64,000 nt of DNA from Gemmatimonadota bacterium. GTDB lineage: Bacteria; Gemmatimonadota; Gemmatimonadetes; Palauibacterales; KS3-K002. The position numbers and the translations under genes were made by a program. The stretch covers positions 2,909,609 through 2,973,608 of the forward strand of contig CP070812.1 of NCBI GenBank assembly GCA_020344015.1. Direction: 5' to 3'. Positions 8,826 to 17,403 of the stretch are shown piece after piece. Every line of letters begins with the position of its first letter. Positions within the stretch are counted from its first letter, which is position 1. The notes under the pieces were generated by a model. That model saw only the letters and a list, made by a program, of their open reading frames with translations. It searched no databases and was not told the DNA's origin.

Positions 8826-9459
8826 GCTTCTCGCAGATTTGCGGCAGGCGATCCTGACGCAGGACGAGAATGGCGCACTGGAAGTAACGCGGAGCCTGCT
8901 GGAGTCGGGTGAGAGCCCACGCGCCATCCTCGAATCGGGACTCGCCGAAGCGATGCTCGAGCTGGGGCGGCGCTGGAAGTGCGGCGAAGCATTCCTGCCC
9001 GAGGTCGTCGTCGCCGCCGACATCTTCGCGCGCTGCAGCGAGCTGGTCGAGCCGGCGCTGCTGGAGAGCCAGGAGGCTCGAGCACCTTCCTTCCGACTCG
9101 TACTGGCCACGGTGCAAGGAGACCTGCACGATCTCGGCAAGAACATCGTCGGCGCGATGGCCAAGACGGTGGGCTTCGACGTGCACGACCTGGGCAAGAA
9201 CGTGCCCGTCGACCAGATCGTTGACGCCGCCCGGGAGCTGAAGCCCTGCATCGTCGGCCTGAGCGCGCTCCTCACCACGACGATGCCGCAGCAGAAGAAC
9301 GCTGTCGCGGCTCTCGAGGACGCCGGCCTTCGACCCGAGGTCAAGGTGATCGTCGGCGGCGCGCCCGTCACCCAGGAGTGGGCTGACGAGATCGGCGCCG
9401 ACGGTTACGCGCCGGACGCGGCGAGCGCGACCGAGCTCGCCCTCTTCCTGATCGACTGA
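8818..9459 (+). CDS. Methyltransferase corrinoid (B12-binding) protein
   Basis: 213 aa. Residues ~1-85 form the helical cap domain (LLADLRQAILTQDENGAL...), and residues ~92-213 the Rossmann-like B12 domain with the base-off cobalamin signature DxHxxG at Asp102-Gly107 (GDLHDLGKNIV). A later SALLTTTM and GGAPVT fit the family. It accepts the methyl group from the MttB homolog. The ATG at 8818 is preferred over the TTG at 8815; the ribosome site GAGGAGGGAGGAG lies inside the mttB 3' end, so translation is coupled. Confidence 0.9.
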   Translation: MDELLADLRQAILTQDENGALEVTRSLLESGESPRAILESGLAEAMLELGRRWKCGEAFLPEVVVAADIFARCSELVEPALLESQEARAPSFRLVLATVQGDLHDLGKNIVGAMAKTVGFDVHDLGKNVPVDQIVDAARELKPCIVGLSALLTTTMPQQKNAVAALEDAGLRPEVKVIVGGAPVTQEWADEIGADGYAPDAASATELALFLID

Positions 9460-9465
9460 ACCGAC

Positions 9466-11205
9466 ATGGGGTCGCCGGAACTCCGGGTACGCTTCCAACC
9501 TTCGGGACAGGAGGCTCGGGTAGCGCCGGGGACGACGCTGCTGGCCGCCGCCCATTGGGCGGGGACCACAGTTGACTCCACCTGTGGTGGCTACGGGACC
9601 TGTGGGCTCTGTCGGCTAAGAGTATTGGAGGGCGACGTCCCCGCGTCGCCGGAGGATTCCCAGCACATCTCACGCGACGAGCTGGCCGACGGCTGGAGGT
9701 TGGCGTGCCGGGCTGAGCTCGAGGGCGACACCGTCTGCCAGGTGCCCGCTCCTGCTGAGCACCCCCGTTCCGTAGTGGAAGGTATCCAGCGTGCCATCGC
9801 CGTGGAGCCGCGGGTGAGGATCGAAGAGCTGGAGTCCGGGGGCGAGGGTGGCGACGCGAAGGCGATCGTCTGTGGTAGCTGGCAGATCGATGTCATTGCA
9901 AACGATCGCGTGCCGCAGCCTTTTGGCGTCGCTCTCGACCTCGGCACTTCGACGGTGGCGGGCGCCCTGGTCGATCTCGTCGACGGCACAATCGTCGCGG
10001 CCGCAAGCATCGTAAATGGCCAGGTCGCCGCCGGCGCCGACGTGATCAGCCGGGCCGCTTACGCCCGCTCGCGCCCCGGCGGCGCGCTCGAGCTTCAGGG
10101 CATGGCTGTCGACACGATGAACCAGCTGGTCGCCAGGTTGGGAGTCGCCGCCAGCGTTTTCCCCGGCAACGTCTACGAGTGCGTGGTGGCCGGAAACTCG
10201 ATCATGCTTCACCTGCTGCTCGGCGTGGATCCGTATCCGCTGTCCGTCGCGCCATTCGAGACTGTCTTCGATGAGCCACTCGACGTGGCGGCGGCCGATC
10301 TCCGCGTCGATACCGTGGCGAAAGATCGGCGCGGTCCTCAGCTCGCCATTCATCCGCAGGCGCGACTGCAGTCTTTCCCGATGATTGGCGCCTACGCCGG
10401 AGGCGACACGGTGGCGGGCCTCCACGCCACCGATATAGTTCGGGGCGATCGACCGCGTCTGCTCATCGACCTCGGTACGAACACCGAGGTCGCCCTCGGC
10501 TACGACGGCAGGGTCGTCGTCGCTTCGGCGCCCGCCGGACCCGCCTTCGAGGGTGGGGGCGTCCGCTGCGGCATGGCCGCCGTCGAAGGAGCTGTCGCAC
10601 GCGTGAAGCTCGGTCCGGCGATCGAGCTGGAGGTGATCGGCGGCGGGGCTCCCAGAGGCCTCTGCGGTTCCGGTCTGGTCGACGCCGTCGCCGAGCTGCG
10701 CTGGGCCGGACTGCTCGACCGCAGCGGCCGCCTCGGCTCTGCTGAAGAGCTGACTGGTAACCCTCTGGCCGACCGCCTCGAGGAGATCGAGGGCGCGCGG
10801 GCCTTCCGGCTGGCCGAGGGCATCTACATCGGCCAGCGTGACATCCGCGAGCTACAATCCGCGATCGCTGCCGTGGCGGCAGCGGTCCGAATCGTCTTGG
10901 GCCACGAGAAGGTCGAGCCGCACGAGCTGGCCGACGTCTACCTCGCCGGCTCGTTCGGCGCGGCCCTCGATCCGCGAAGCGCCCGGAGCCTGGGGCTGGT
11001 GCCGCCGGTATCCGAGAACGCGGTGCGCGGAGTAGGCAACGCAGCCATCGAGGGGGCGAAGGCGGCGTTGCTCTCGTTCAGGGAGCGGGAGGTCGCTTTC
11101 CAGATACCGTTCCACACCGAGTACCTGGAGCTGTCCGGACACCCTGACTTCAACGACACCTTCATGGCCGCGATGACGTTCCCCGACCTGGAGGGGTTGG
11201 GGTGA
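9466..11205 (+). CDS. RACo-like ferredoxin/ASKHA corrinoid activation protein
   Basis: 579 aa. An N-terminal plant-type 2Fe-2S domain carries Cys40, Cys46, Cys49 and Cys81 (STCGGYGTCGLC, then ACRAEL). Residues from ~155 are the ASKHA ATPase-like domain of the RACo/RamA-replacement family (DUF4445), with ALDLGTSTVAGALVD and LLIDLGTNTEVALG as phosphate loops and LAGSFGAALD near the C-terminus. Such proteins use ATP to reduce accidentally oxidised Co(II) corrinoid back to active Co(I). Lies 6 bases after the corrinoid protein and overlaps the next gene by GTGA. There is no RamA-type 4Fe-4S activase in the operon, so this is its likely reactivase. Confidence 0.88.
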   Translation: MGSPELRVRFQPSGQEARVAPGTTLLAAAHWAGTTVDSTCGGYGTCGLCRLRVLEGDVPASPEDSQHISRDELADGWRLACRAELEGDTVCQVPAPAEHPRSVVEGIQRAIAVEPRVRIEELESGGEGGDAKAIVCGSWQIDVIANDRVPQPFGVALDLGTSTVAGALVDLVDGTIVAAASIVNGQVAAGADVISRAAYARSRPGGALELQGMAVDTMNQLVARLGVAASVFPGNVYECVVAGNSIMLHLLLGVDPYPLSVAPFETVFDEPLDVAAADLRVDTVAKDRRGPQLAIHPQARLQSFPMIGAYAGGDTVAGLHATDIVRGDRPRLLIDLGTNTEVALGYDGRVVVASAPAGPAFEGGGVRCGMAAVEGAVARVKLGPAIELEVIGGGAPRGLCGSGLVDAVAELRWAGLLDRSGRLGSAEELTGNPLADRLEEIEGARAFRLAEGIYIGQRDIRELQSAIAAVAAAVRIVLGHEKVEPHELADVYLAGSFGAALDPRSARSLGLVPPVSENAVRGVGNAAIEGAKAALLSFREREVAFQIPFHTEYLELSGHPDFNDTFMAAMTFPDLEGLG

Positions 11206-11810
11206 CGCCGGATCCCCAGCCTTCGCCGGTCGCGCTCGTGGTCTGCGGCGCGCTGGCCGGGGACGTGCGCCGCATCCTCGCCGAGCGCGGCTGGCAGGCC
11301 GACCTGTACGGGGTCCCGGCGACCTACCACATGCGGCCGGCGAGCATCGTCGCCGCCGTCGATGAGCATCTCGAGCGGATCCGCAACCGCTACCGAAAGG
11401 TGATCGTCGTGTACGGCGATTGCGGCACCGCCGGCGAGCTCGATCGTGTGCTGGAACGCCATCGGGCGGAGCGGCTAGCAGGCGAGCACTGCTACGAGAT
11501 CTTGTGCGGCCGCCGCTTCTCCAAGCTCGCCGAGCGGAGCCCGACGACCTACTTCCTCACCGACTTCCTGGTTCGGAACTGGGAGGAGGTCGTGGTCCGC
11601 GAGATGGGGCTAGGCCGCACCCCATCGCTAAAGGCGAAGCTTTTCGCCGGCTTCACCTCGGTGACCTACCTGCGCCAGGCCCCCGACGCAGATCTAAACC
11701 GGAAGGCCGAAGGCATCGCGGCGTATCTCGGCTTGCCCCTGGAGGTCGAGGAGGTCGGCACGGGCGAGCTCGAATCGCAGCTCGAGCGCCTGTTGAGCGA
11801 AGTTGAGTGA
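11202..11810 (+). CDS. DUF1638 family protein
   Basis: 202 aa, starting at GTG 11202 inside the upstream stop. Family features seen: an early VVCGALAGDVR, the central VVYGDCGTAG, and EHCYEILCGRRFSKL, with conserved cysteines that could bind metal. DUF1638 genes are known neighbours of corrinoid methyltransferase genes, but their biochemical role is not established as far as I know. As the last gene of the operon it may take part in methyl-group or corrinoid handling (inference). No signal peptide; cytoplasmic. Confidence 0.8.
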   Translation: MTPDPQPSPVALVVCGALAGDVRRILAERGWQADLYGVPATYHMRPASIVAAVDEHLERIRNRYRKVIVVYGDCGTAGELDRVLERHRAERLAGEHCYEILCGRRFSKLAERSPTTYFLTDFLVRNWEEVVVREMGLGRTPSLKAKLFAGFTSVTYLRQAPDADLNRKAEGIAAYLGLPLEVEEVGTGELESQLERLLSEVE

Positions 11811-11846
11811 TGGAATTACAGGATGGGAAACGGGTGCCTGTGCGCC

Positions 11847-14507
11847 CTAGTTCATCGGACGCCGCAATTCCTCGAACCAATTGAGCACGACGACTAAGCT
11901 CACCGATTCCGTTGCGGTCATCATGACGAACCGGTCGCCGTCGGGGTGGATGTCGTAGGAGGCACGGGTCATGAACGACCGGAACGGCCGCTCGAACAAC
12001 GTCTCTGGGGTCCCGATGCTGAAGGCCGGCTCCGTTTCTACGGCAACCGAGATGAGTCTATCACCGCTGCGGTAAAACAGCTCGCGACCGTCGGACGACC
12101 AAACCGGTTCTCGGCCACCGCCGGAAGAGACCATCCGGCGCCCGCCCCCCTCGGGGAAGGGGGTAACGTAGACCTCATCCTGGCCCGACTCATCCGAGTT
12201 GTAGGCCAGCCAGCGCCCATTCGGTGAGAGGGCGATCGATCGCTCATCAAAGGGCGTTCGGACAAGGGGTCGCGGGTTTTGCTCATCGTCCAGGGGGACT
12301 ACGAGTATGTCCCGACCGGTCTCCTCACCTACCTCCCTGTAGACCAGCCAGCGACCGTCGGGTGATATGAGACCCTCCCATTGGTTGCCGTCGAGCGAGA
12401 GGAGCGGCTGCGCCTCTCCGCTGCCGTCCGCCGATTTCCAAAGCAGGTCGCGCCCCCGGGTTCCGGACCGCACCGAGGAGAACAGCACGCGTGTCCCGTC
12501 CCTTGACCACTGCGGGTAGTAGTTCACCCCATCGTAGGTCAGCCGCGTCAACCTTCGGGAACTCAACTCCAGAATCCAGATGTCTTGTGTGCCGGCCCGC
12601 TGAGTCGTCAGTGCGATTCGTCGGCCGTCTGGCGAGAAACGCGGGGTCAGCGGCACAAAGAGTTCTTCGAACAGGAGCTGCTCCACCCCCTGGCGGTCCA
12701 CGAGCACGAGATTGCTGTGCGTGCCAGTGCCGGAGATGTAGACCAAGGTTCCGTTATCGGAGATCGAGAACTCAGCCCCACCACCCACGCGCTTGACCGT
12801 CAGGTCATCCAGGATCGGGACGCGCGGTCCCGTAACCTGGAGTCTTGACAGGTCGAACGGCACCGCTAGGAGATCGCCCTCGGCGGTGCTATAGAGCAGG
12901 TGCCCGGATTTCGCGTAGCGGGCGTGGGTCGCGCCCTCTAGCACTGGCTTGAGCTCGCCTGTCTCGAGCGAGAGCGCGGCAATGCTTGGGGGCTGAGCCT
13001 GCCTGGAGATTGTGACGAGGACGGCCTTCTTGCCCGGCAGTGCTTCCGGCCAGCGGTGGGCGATCGTATCCGAGGCGGCATCGATCTGGGTGATCGGTTC
13101 TGCCGCTCCCCCCGAGGCCGGGACCTTCCAAAGACCTGATTCCGGCTCCGGAGCGAAGACGATGATGTCATCGACGGTCCATGTTGCTCCAGAGCTAGAT
13201 CTGCTTTCCGCGATCGTCAGCGGCGAGCCTCCCGCCAGTGCAACCTTCTTGAGCTTGGCCTCGGCGCCGAACCCTATCCAACGGCCATCCGGTGAAAAGA
13301 ACGGGTCGCGAGCATCCTCCGTACCTGGCAACAGTCTGGCCTCGAGCTCGCCGATCTCTCGAGCGTACAGACAACGCCCATCCCGGCAATCGCCGACGTA
13401 GACGAAGCTGGCGCCGTCCGGGGAAACGGCGACCGATGTTCCGGCGTGGGCCGCCGAAATCCCCTGGTCGGGGGGGAACGCCACGACGAAGCGGGCCAGC
13501 TGAGGCTCGGGCGTTGGCCGCAGCCACCCCCAGAGCGCGGCGATCACCGCCAGCGACGCGACCAGCCAAGCGCCCGCAATTCGCCAGTCGGTCACTGCCT
13601 GCCGCCGGCGCATCCGCAGCGCGGGCTCGCTAACGGTGCGTGCGGCTCGCTCCTCGGCGAGTGCCACGGCGGCGCTCGGGCTGGTCAGCGCTTCGGCGAA
13701 CTGAGCGGCGCCGGCGAAGCGGTCGGCTGGAAGCTTCGCCAGTGCTTTCATCACCGCCAGGGCCACACCGTCCGGCACCGTGTCGCGGACCGCGCGCAGG
13801 TCGCGCGCCGGTTCCATCACCAACTTCGCCAGGATCGCCTGTACCGTAGGGCCGGTGTAGGGCGGCTCGCCCGCCAGCATCTCGTACAGCACGCTGGCCA
13901 GCGAGTAGACATCGCTCCGCGCATCGAGCGGCATGTCGCCCGTCGCCTGCTCCGGGCTCATGTACTGCGGCGTGCCCAGCGACAGTCCCGTCTCGGTCAG
14001 TCTTTCGCCGCCCGCCGCCCGCACCGCCAGCGCGATACCGAAATCGGCCACCATCGCCTCGCCCTCGTGCAGCAGGACGTTTTCGGGCTTGATGTCACGA
14101 TGGACGATGCCCTGCCGGTGCGCGTAGTCGAGGGCCGAGGCGACCTGCCCGGTTATCTTCAGCGCTTCGTCCAGGGAGAGCTGCTTCTCGCGCTCGAGCT
14201 TATCGCGCAGCGACTCGCCCTCGACGTACGGCATTACGTAATAGAGGAAGCCGTCGGCCTGGCCTGAGTCGTGGAGCGGCAGGATGTGGGGGTGACTGAG
14301 TTTCGCGGCGATCTTGATCTCGCGCAGGAACCGCTCGGCCCCGAGCACCGCCGCGAGCTCGGGGCGCAGAACCTTCACGGCGACCGAACGCTCGTGCTTG
14401 AGGTCCCGAGCGAGATAAACGGTGGCCATCCCGCCGCTACCGAGCTGGCGCTCGATAGAGTACCGATCGGCGAGGGCGGCCCCCAGGCGATCGGGCTCGT
14501 CGGTCAT
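11847..14507 (-). CDS. Membrane Ser/Thr protein kinase with TolB-like propeller sensor
   Basis: 886 aa using the ATG at 14507 (MTDEPDRLGAAL); the open frame extends 36 codons further but that part has no kinase-family character. Kinase motifs: GSGGMATVYLARD (23-35), Lys45 in AVKVL, HRDIKPEN (136-143), DFG (155-157) and SPEQ (184-187). A single membrane helix lies at ~308-329. The C-terminal half holds WD40/PD40-type repeats (VAVSPDGASFVYVG, FFSPDGRWIGFG, RFSPDGRRIALT, LSPNGRWLAYNS). The periplasmic propeller would sense a ligand and signal to the cytoplasmic kinase; partners unknown. Very common architecture in Gemmatimonadota and Acidobacteriota. Confidence 0.9.
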   Translation of the reverse strand: MTDEPDRLGAALADRYSIERQLGSGGMATVYLARDLKHERSVAVKVLRPELAAVLGAERFLREIKIAAKLSHPHILPLHDSGQADGFLYYVMPYVEGESLRDKLEREKQLSLDEALKITGQVASALDYAHRQGIVHRDIKPENVLLHEGEAMVADFGIALAVRAAGGERLTETGLSLGTPQYMSPEQATGDMPLDARSDVYSLASVLYEMLAGEPPYTGPTVQAILAKLVMEPARDLRAVRDTVPDGVALAVMKALAKLPADRFAGAAQFAEALTSPSAAVALAEERAARTVSEPALRMRRRQAVTDWRIAGAWLVASLAVIAALWGWLRPTPEPQLARFVVAFPPDQGISAAHAGTSVAVSPDGASFVYVGDCRDGRCLYAREIGELEARLLPGTEDARDPFFSPDGRWIGFGAEAKLKKVALAGGSPLTIAESRSSSGATWTVDDIIVFAPEPESGLWKVPASGGAAEPITQIDAASDTIAHRWPEALPGKKAVLVTISRQAQPPSIAALSLETGELKPVLEGATHARYAKSGHLLYSTAEGDLLAVPFDLSRLQVTGPRVPILDDLTVKRVGGGAEFSISDNGTLVYISGTGTHSNLVLVDRQGVEQLLFEELFVPLTPRFSPDGRRIALTTQRAGTQDIWILELSSRRLTRLTYDGVNYYPQWSRDGTRVLFSSVRSGTRGRDLLWKSADGSGEAQPLLSLDGNQWEGLISPDGRWLVYREVGEETGRDILVVPLDDEQNPRPLVRTPFDERSIALSPNGRWLAYNSDESGQDEVYVTPFPEGGGRRMVSSGGGREPVWSSDGRELFYRSGDRLISVAVETEPAFSIGTPETLFERPFRSFMTRASYDIHPDGDRFVMMTATESVSLVVVLNWFEELRRPMN

Positions 14508-14666
14508 GTGGTGTAAGATGGGGCGGTCTCTCTGGGGATGCGAGGACCAGCGCGTACAGAATGTCGGGTGCCCAATTGATGCTGGGCAGGCGCGGTCCCA
14601 TTTTGTCGCTGGCAACGACTCCGAACGTCTCGATATTCGGACAACGTCCCAGCGCGGAGGTCACCT

Positions 14667-16589
14667 GTGCTCATGCACCAGAGGTTCCCGTGGAGATCGG
14701 GCAGGCTCGCGTTCGCAGCCATGCTGCTGTCCCTGTTGGCGTGGTCGAGTGGAGTACAGGTCGAGGAGGGGCAACCGGAGGAAAGCACGCCGGCGAGAAT
14801 AGAGGAATTGCAGGGGGCGATTCGCCGGGTGCTGGAGGAGACCAACACGCCGGGCGCGGGAATTGCCCTCGTCACCCGGGACTCAGTCATCTGGGTGGGG
14901 GGAGTCGGCCTGGCCCACGTTGAGGCGGAAACGCCCGTCACCGGCGAAACCCTCTTCCGGCAGGGTTCCATCTCCAAGAGCTTCGTCTCGCTGTCCGTGT
15001 TGCTATTGCAGGAGCGTGGTCGGCTGAGCCTCGACGACAGGGTGAGCGAGCTCGCCCCCGAGATCGAGTTCGAGAATCGCTGGGAGGAGAGCGCCCCGCT
15101 TCGGCTAGTGCACCTGCTGGAGCACACGAGTGGGTTCGACGACATCCACCTGACAGAGTACGTAAGCGCCACGCCGACGATTACGCTTCGCGAAGCGCTC
15201 GACTACCATCCCGATTCGCGAACCTCGCGTTGGGAGCCGGGAACACACTTCTCCTACTCCAACTCCGGTCCGGCCTTCGCCGCATACGTAGTAGAGGAAG
15301 TTGCCGGGCAGCCCTTCGAGGACTTCGTGCAGGCGAACCTGTTCGACCCGCTGGGGATGACGACTGCGAGCTTTTTCCTGACTGACGAGGTCGAGGAGAA
15401 GCTGGCCAAGGGATACGGGAGCGACGGGGTGACGGAGTTGCCGTACTGGCACATCGGCATGCGGCCGTCCGGAGCGGTCAACGCCTCGGCCCAAGACATG
15501 GCCGGCCTGCTGCAGTTCTTCTTGAACCGTGGCACGGTCGGTGACTCGACGCTTCTCAGCCCTGCCTCACTCGAGCGGATGGAGACACCAGGAACGACTC
15601 TCGCCGCCCGAGCGGGCATGCGGGCCGGCTATGGGCTGGGGAACTTCACGAGCGCGAGGGGCGGTTTCCTGTTCCATGGCCACGACGGCGGGATGAACGC
15701 GTACCTGGCCAGCTACGGCTATATGCCGGACGCAGGAGTCGGCTACGCGGTGATGATCAACAGAGCCAGCAGGGCGTTGAGCGACATACGGAAGCTCGTC
15801 CAGCGCTACCTGGTCAGAGACCTCGAGGCGCAGGTGCCTCCGGTTGCGGAGGCGACGGGGGAAGCAGTGGCGACGATCACCGGCTATTACGAGCCGCTTA
15901 CACCGCGGGTTGAGCTATCGCGCTTCATCGAGCGTTTTACGGGGCTAGTGCAAGTCTATGTACGGGAGGGCCGTCCATGGATCCGGCCCGCCTTGGGGGG
16001 CGAAGGAGAGGAGCTGATTCCTGTGGCGGAGGGTCAATTCAGAGGAGAGAACGATCCGGTCGCCACCGTCGCGTTCATCGCTGATGGTGATGGGCGGGTC
16101 ATCGCACAGGGATTTGGCGACGCTCTTGTCGGGAACTACGGCTCCATTCCGGTGCTGCGCCTCTGGCTCCGCTGGATCCTGTTGATTCTCTGCGTCGCCT
16201 TGATGGCGAGCTCCGTGGCTTTCGCTCTCGTCTGGGTACCGCGGAAATTGCTGGGCCGGTTGAGAGGCGCCCGGCACCTGAGCGTGCGTACTTTTCCATT
16301 GCTTGCGGTTCTTTCGCTGGTGGCAGGGTTCTTCGTCTTGATGCTCTCCATGGACGACCCGATAGTGAAGCTCGGTCGACCTACGGCGCTGTCGGTGGGA
16401 TTCTTCCTGCTGACCCTGGTCTTCGCTGCTGCGACGCTTACCGGACTGGTGCAGGTTGTGCGGGCCCGCAAATGGGAGATCCACAGGGGCGTCTGGCTTC
16501 ACGCGCTGCTCGTCTCGCTGGCGAACACCGCGGCAGTTCTCTACCTGAGTTACTGGGGCGTGATTGGGCTCCGTCCCTGGAGTTATTGA
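14667..16589 (+). CDS. Beta-lactamase-family serine hydrolase with C-terminal membrane helices
   Basis: 640 aa. The GTG at 14667 has GGAGG six bases upstream. A signal or anchor segment (~12-30) is followed by a class C beta-lactamase/DD-peptidase-like domain: Ser101-Lys104 of the SxxK motif (GSISKSF), Tyr197-Asn199 of YxN (YSNSG) and HGHDGG as the KTG-equivalent. The C-terminal ~150 residues contain about four hydrophobic helices, a combination found in a subset of PBP4*/EstB-like hydrolases. Substrate unknown: peptide, ester or beta-lactam are all possible. Divergent from the kinase gene. Confidence 0.8.
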   Translation: MLMHQRFPWRSGRLAFAAMLLSLLAWSSGVQVEEGQPEESTPARIEELQGAIRRVLEETNTPGAGIALVTRDSVIWVGGVGLAHVEAETPVTGETLFRQGSISKSFVSLSVLLLQERGRLSLDDRVSELAPEIEFENRWEESAPLRLVHLLEHTSGFDDIHLTEYVSATPTITLREALDYHPDSRTSRWEPGTHFSYSNSGPAFAAYVVEEVAGQPFEDFVQANLFDPLGMTTASFFLTDEVEEKLAKGYGSDGVTELPYWHIGMRPSGAVNASAQDMAGLLQFFLNRGTVGDSTLLSPASLERMETPGTTLAARAGMRAGYGLGNFTSARGGFLFHGHDGGMNAYLASYGYMPDAGVGYAVMINRASRALSDIRKLVQRYLVRDLEAQVPPVAEATGEAVATITGYYEPLTPRVELSRFIERFTGLVQVYVREGRPWIRPALGGEGEELIPVAEGQFRGENDPVATVAFIADGDGRVIAQGFGDALVGNYGSIPVLRLWLRWILLILCVALMASSVAFALVWVPRKLLGRLRGARHLSVRTFPLLAVLSLVAGFFVLMLSMDDPIVKLGRPTALSVGFFLLTLVFAAATLTGLVQVVRARKWEIHRGVWLHALLVSLANTAAVLYLSYWGVIGLRPWSY

Positions 16590-16601
16590 GGGGAAATAGG
16601 G

Positions 16602-16631
16602 TTGTCTGCAGGTCGACCCGGGCCCTAGATT
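16602..16631 (+). promoter_or_regulatory. Sigma70-like promoter
   Basis: TTGTCT (16602-16607), an 18-base spacer, then TAGATT (16626-16631), placed 44 bases before the ATG at 16675. Separates this gene from the serine hydrolase ending at 16589. Confidence 0.45.
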
Positions 16632-16674
16632 GGCGCACGCAGAGCTAACCACCTACGAGATCGGGGAAAGCGAA

Positions 16675-17265
16675 ATGGTACGAAATAGAGTATTGGCCCT
16701 AGCCGCAGTCCTCAGCGTGCTTGTGGCGAGTCCGGCGCTGGCACAGCGCGCCGGTGACATAATCGGAGGTGTTTCGGGTGGTGCCACCGTAGGCGATCTG
16801 TTCGGGGGCTCCGTCAACACCGACTCGAGATGGGGAGGGACGGCTGGACTGTTCGCCGGCTGGCGCACGTTCCGGAATTCGGTGGTCGCTCTCGAGGCTA
16901 ACTGGGTGCAGAAGGGCGGTAAGGGGATTCGACTGGACTACATAGAGATCCCGCTGCTGGTCGGTGGCGTCGTGCCGGCCTACGGTGGGGACCTGCGACT
17001 CAGAGGGTATATCGGAATAGACCTGGCCTTCAAGATCGGCTGCGAATCCGAGGTCGCGCTTCTCGACTGTGACCGCGCCGAATCGACGGAGTGGTCGATG
17101 CCGTTCGGAGTGATGGCGGGCCGCTGGCTGGACAGCGGCCGCTTCATTGCGCTCGATGTCCGATATGCGCTGGGTCTCTCCGACGCCTTCGAGACATCGA
17201 TCCCCTATAACCGGTCCTGGCAGTTCAGGTTGCTTATCGGTGGCCCGCTGAGGGGCACGCGGTAG
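16675..17265 (+). CDS. Outer-membrane beta-barrel protein (PorT-like)
   Basis: 196 aa from the ATG at 16675, preceded by GGGGAAAG. A clear signal peptide is cleaved after ASPALA. The mature protein alternates hydrophobic and polar residues with many Gly and aromatic turns (TAGLFAGWRTFRNSVVALEA, YIEIPLLVG, RGYIGIDLAFKIG), the pattern of a small porin-family barrel such as PorT/OMP_b-brl_2. Two cysteines (GCESEV and LLDCD) may form an extracellular loop disulfide. Function unknown. Confidence 0.75.
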   Translation: MVRNRVLALAAVLSVLVASPALAQRAGDIIGGVSGGATVGDLFGGSVNTDSRWGGTAGLFAGWRTFRNSVVALEANWVQKGGKGIRLDYIEIPLLVGGVVPAYGGDLRLRGYIGIDLAFKIGCESEVALLDCDRAESTEWSMPFGVMAGRWLDSGRFIALDVRYALGLSDAFETSIPYNRSWQFRLLIGGPLRGTR

Positions 17266-17284
17266 GGGAGCGCTGCCGGACCTG

Positions 17285-17308
17285 CCGGGACGCCTGGCTG
17301 GGTCCCGG
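17285..17308. terminator. Candidate hairpin after the beta-barrel gene
   Basis: CCGGGAC (17285-17291) pairs with GTCCCGG (17302-17308) across a 10-base loop, 20 bases after the stop at 17265. No T-run follows, so it is only a candidate terminator. Confidence 0.3.
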
Positions 17309-17309
17309 G

Positions 17310-17400
17310 TTCAGTGACGTTCGAGATAATCGAGTAGCACCGCGACCATCACCCTCGCGCCGACGAAGATCGAGTCCTCATCCGCCACGAAGTCGGGAGC
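17310..17400 (-). pseudogene. 3' fragment of a second M20 peptidase gene
   Basis: Read on the minus strand, this stretch encodes the last 29 residues of an M20 peptidase and its stop (APDFVADEDSIFVGARV, then LLDYLERH). The intact M20 gene at 18749-19993 ends with the same sequence at 24 of 29 residues, and the DNA is closely similar over ~90 bases. Nothing recognisable of the rest of the gene remains; the alpha/beta hydrolase gene now occupies the space upstream of it. Substitutions are mostly conservative, so decay is either recent or the fragment was made by duplication with insertion of the hydrolase gene between. Confidence 0.75.
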
Positions 17401-17403
17401 GGG

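Noticed and set aside
7221..9371. 716-aa minus-strand open frame opposite mttB and the corrinoid gene
   Set aside because: Its translation has no domain character and is a shadow of strongly supported plus-strand genes with overlapping starts and stops.
13446..14267. 273-aa plus-strand open frame opposite the kinase domain
   Set aside because: The minus strand carries all kinase motifs; the plus-strand frame is a high-GC shadow.
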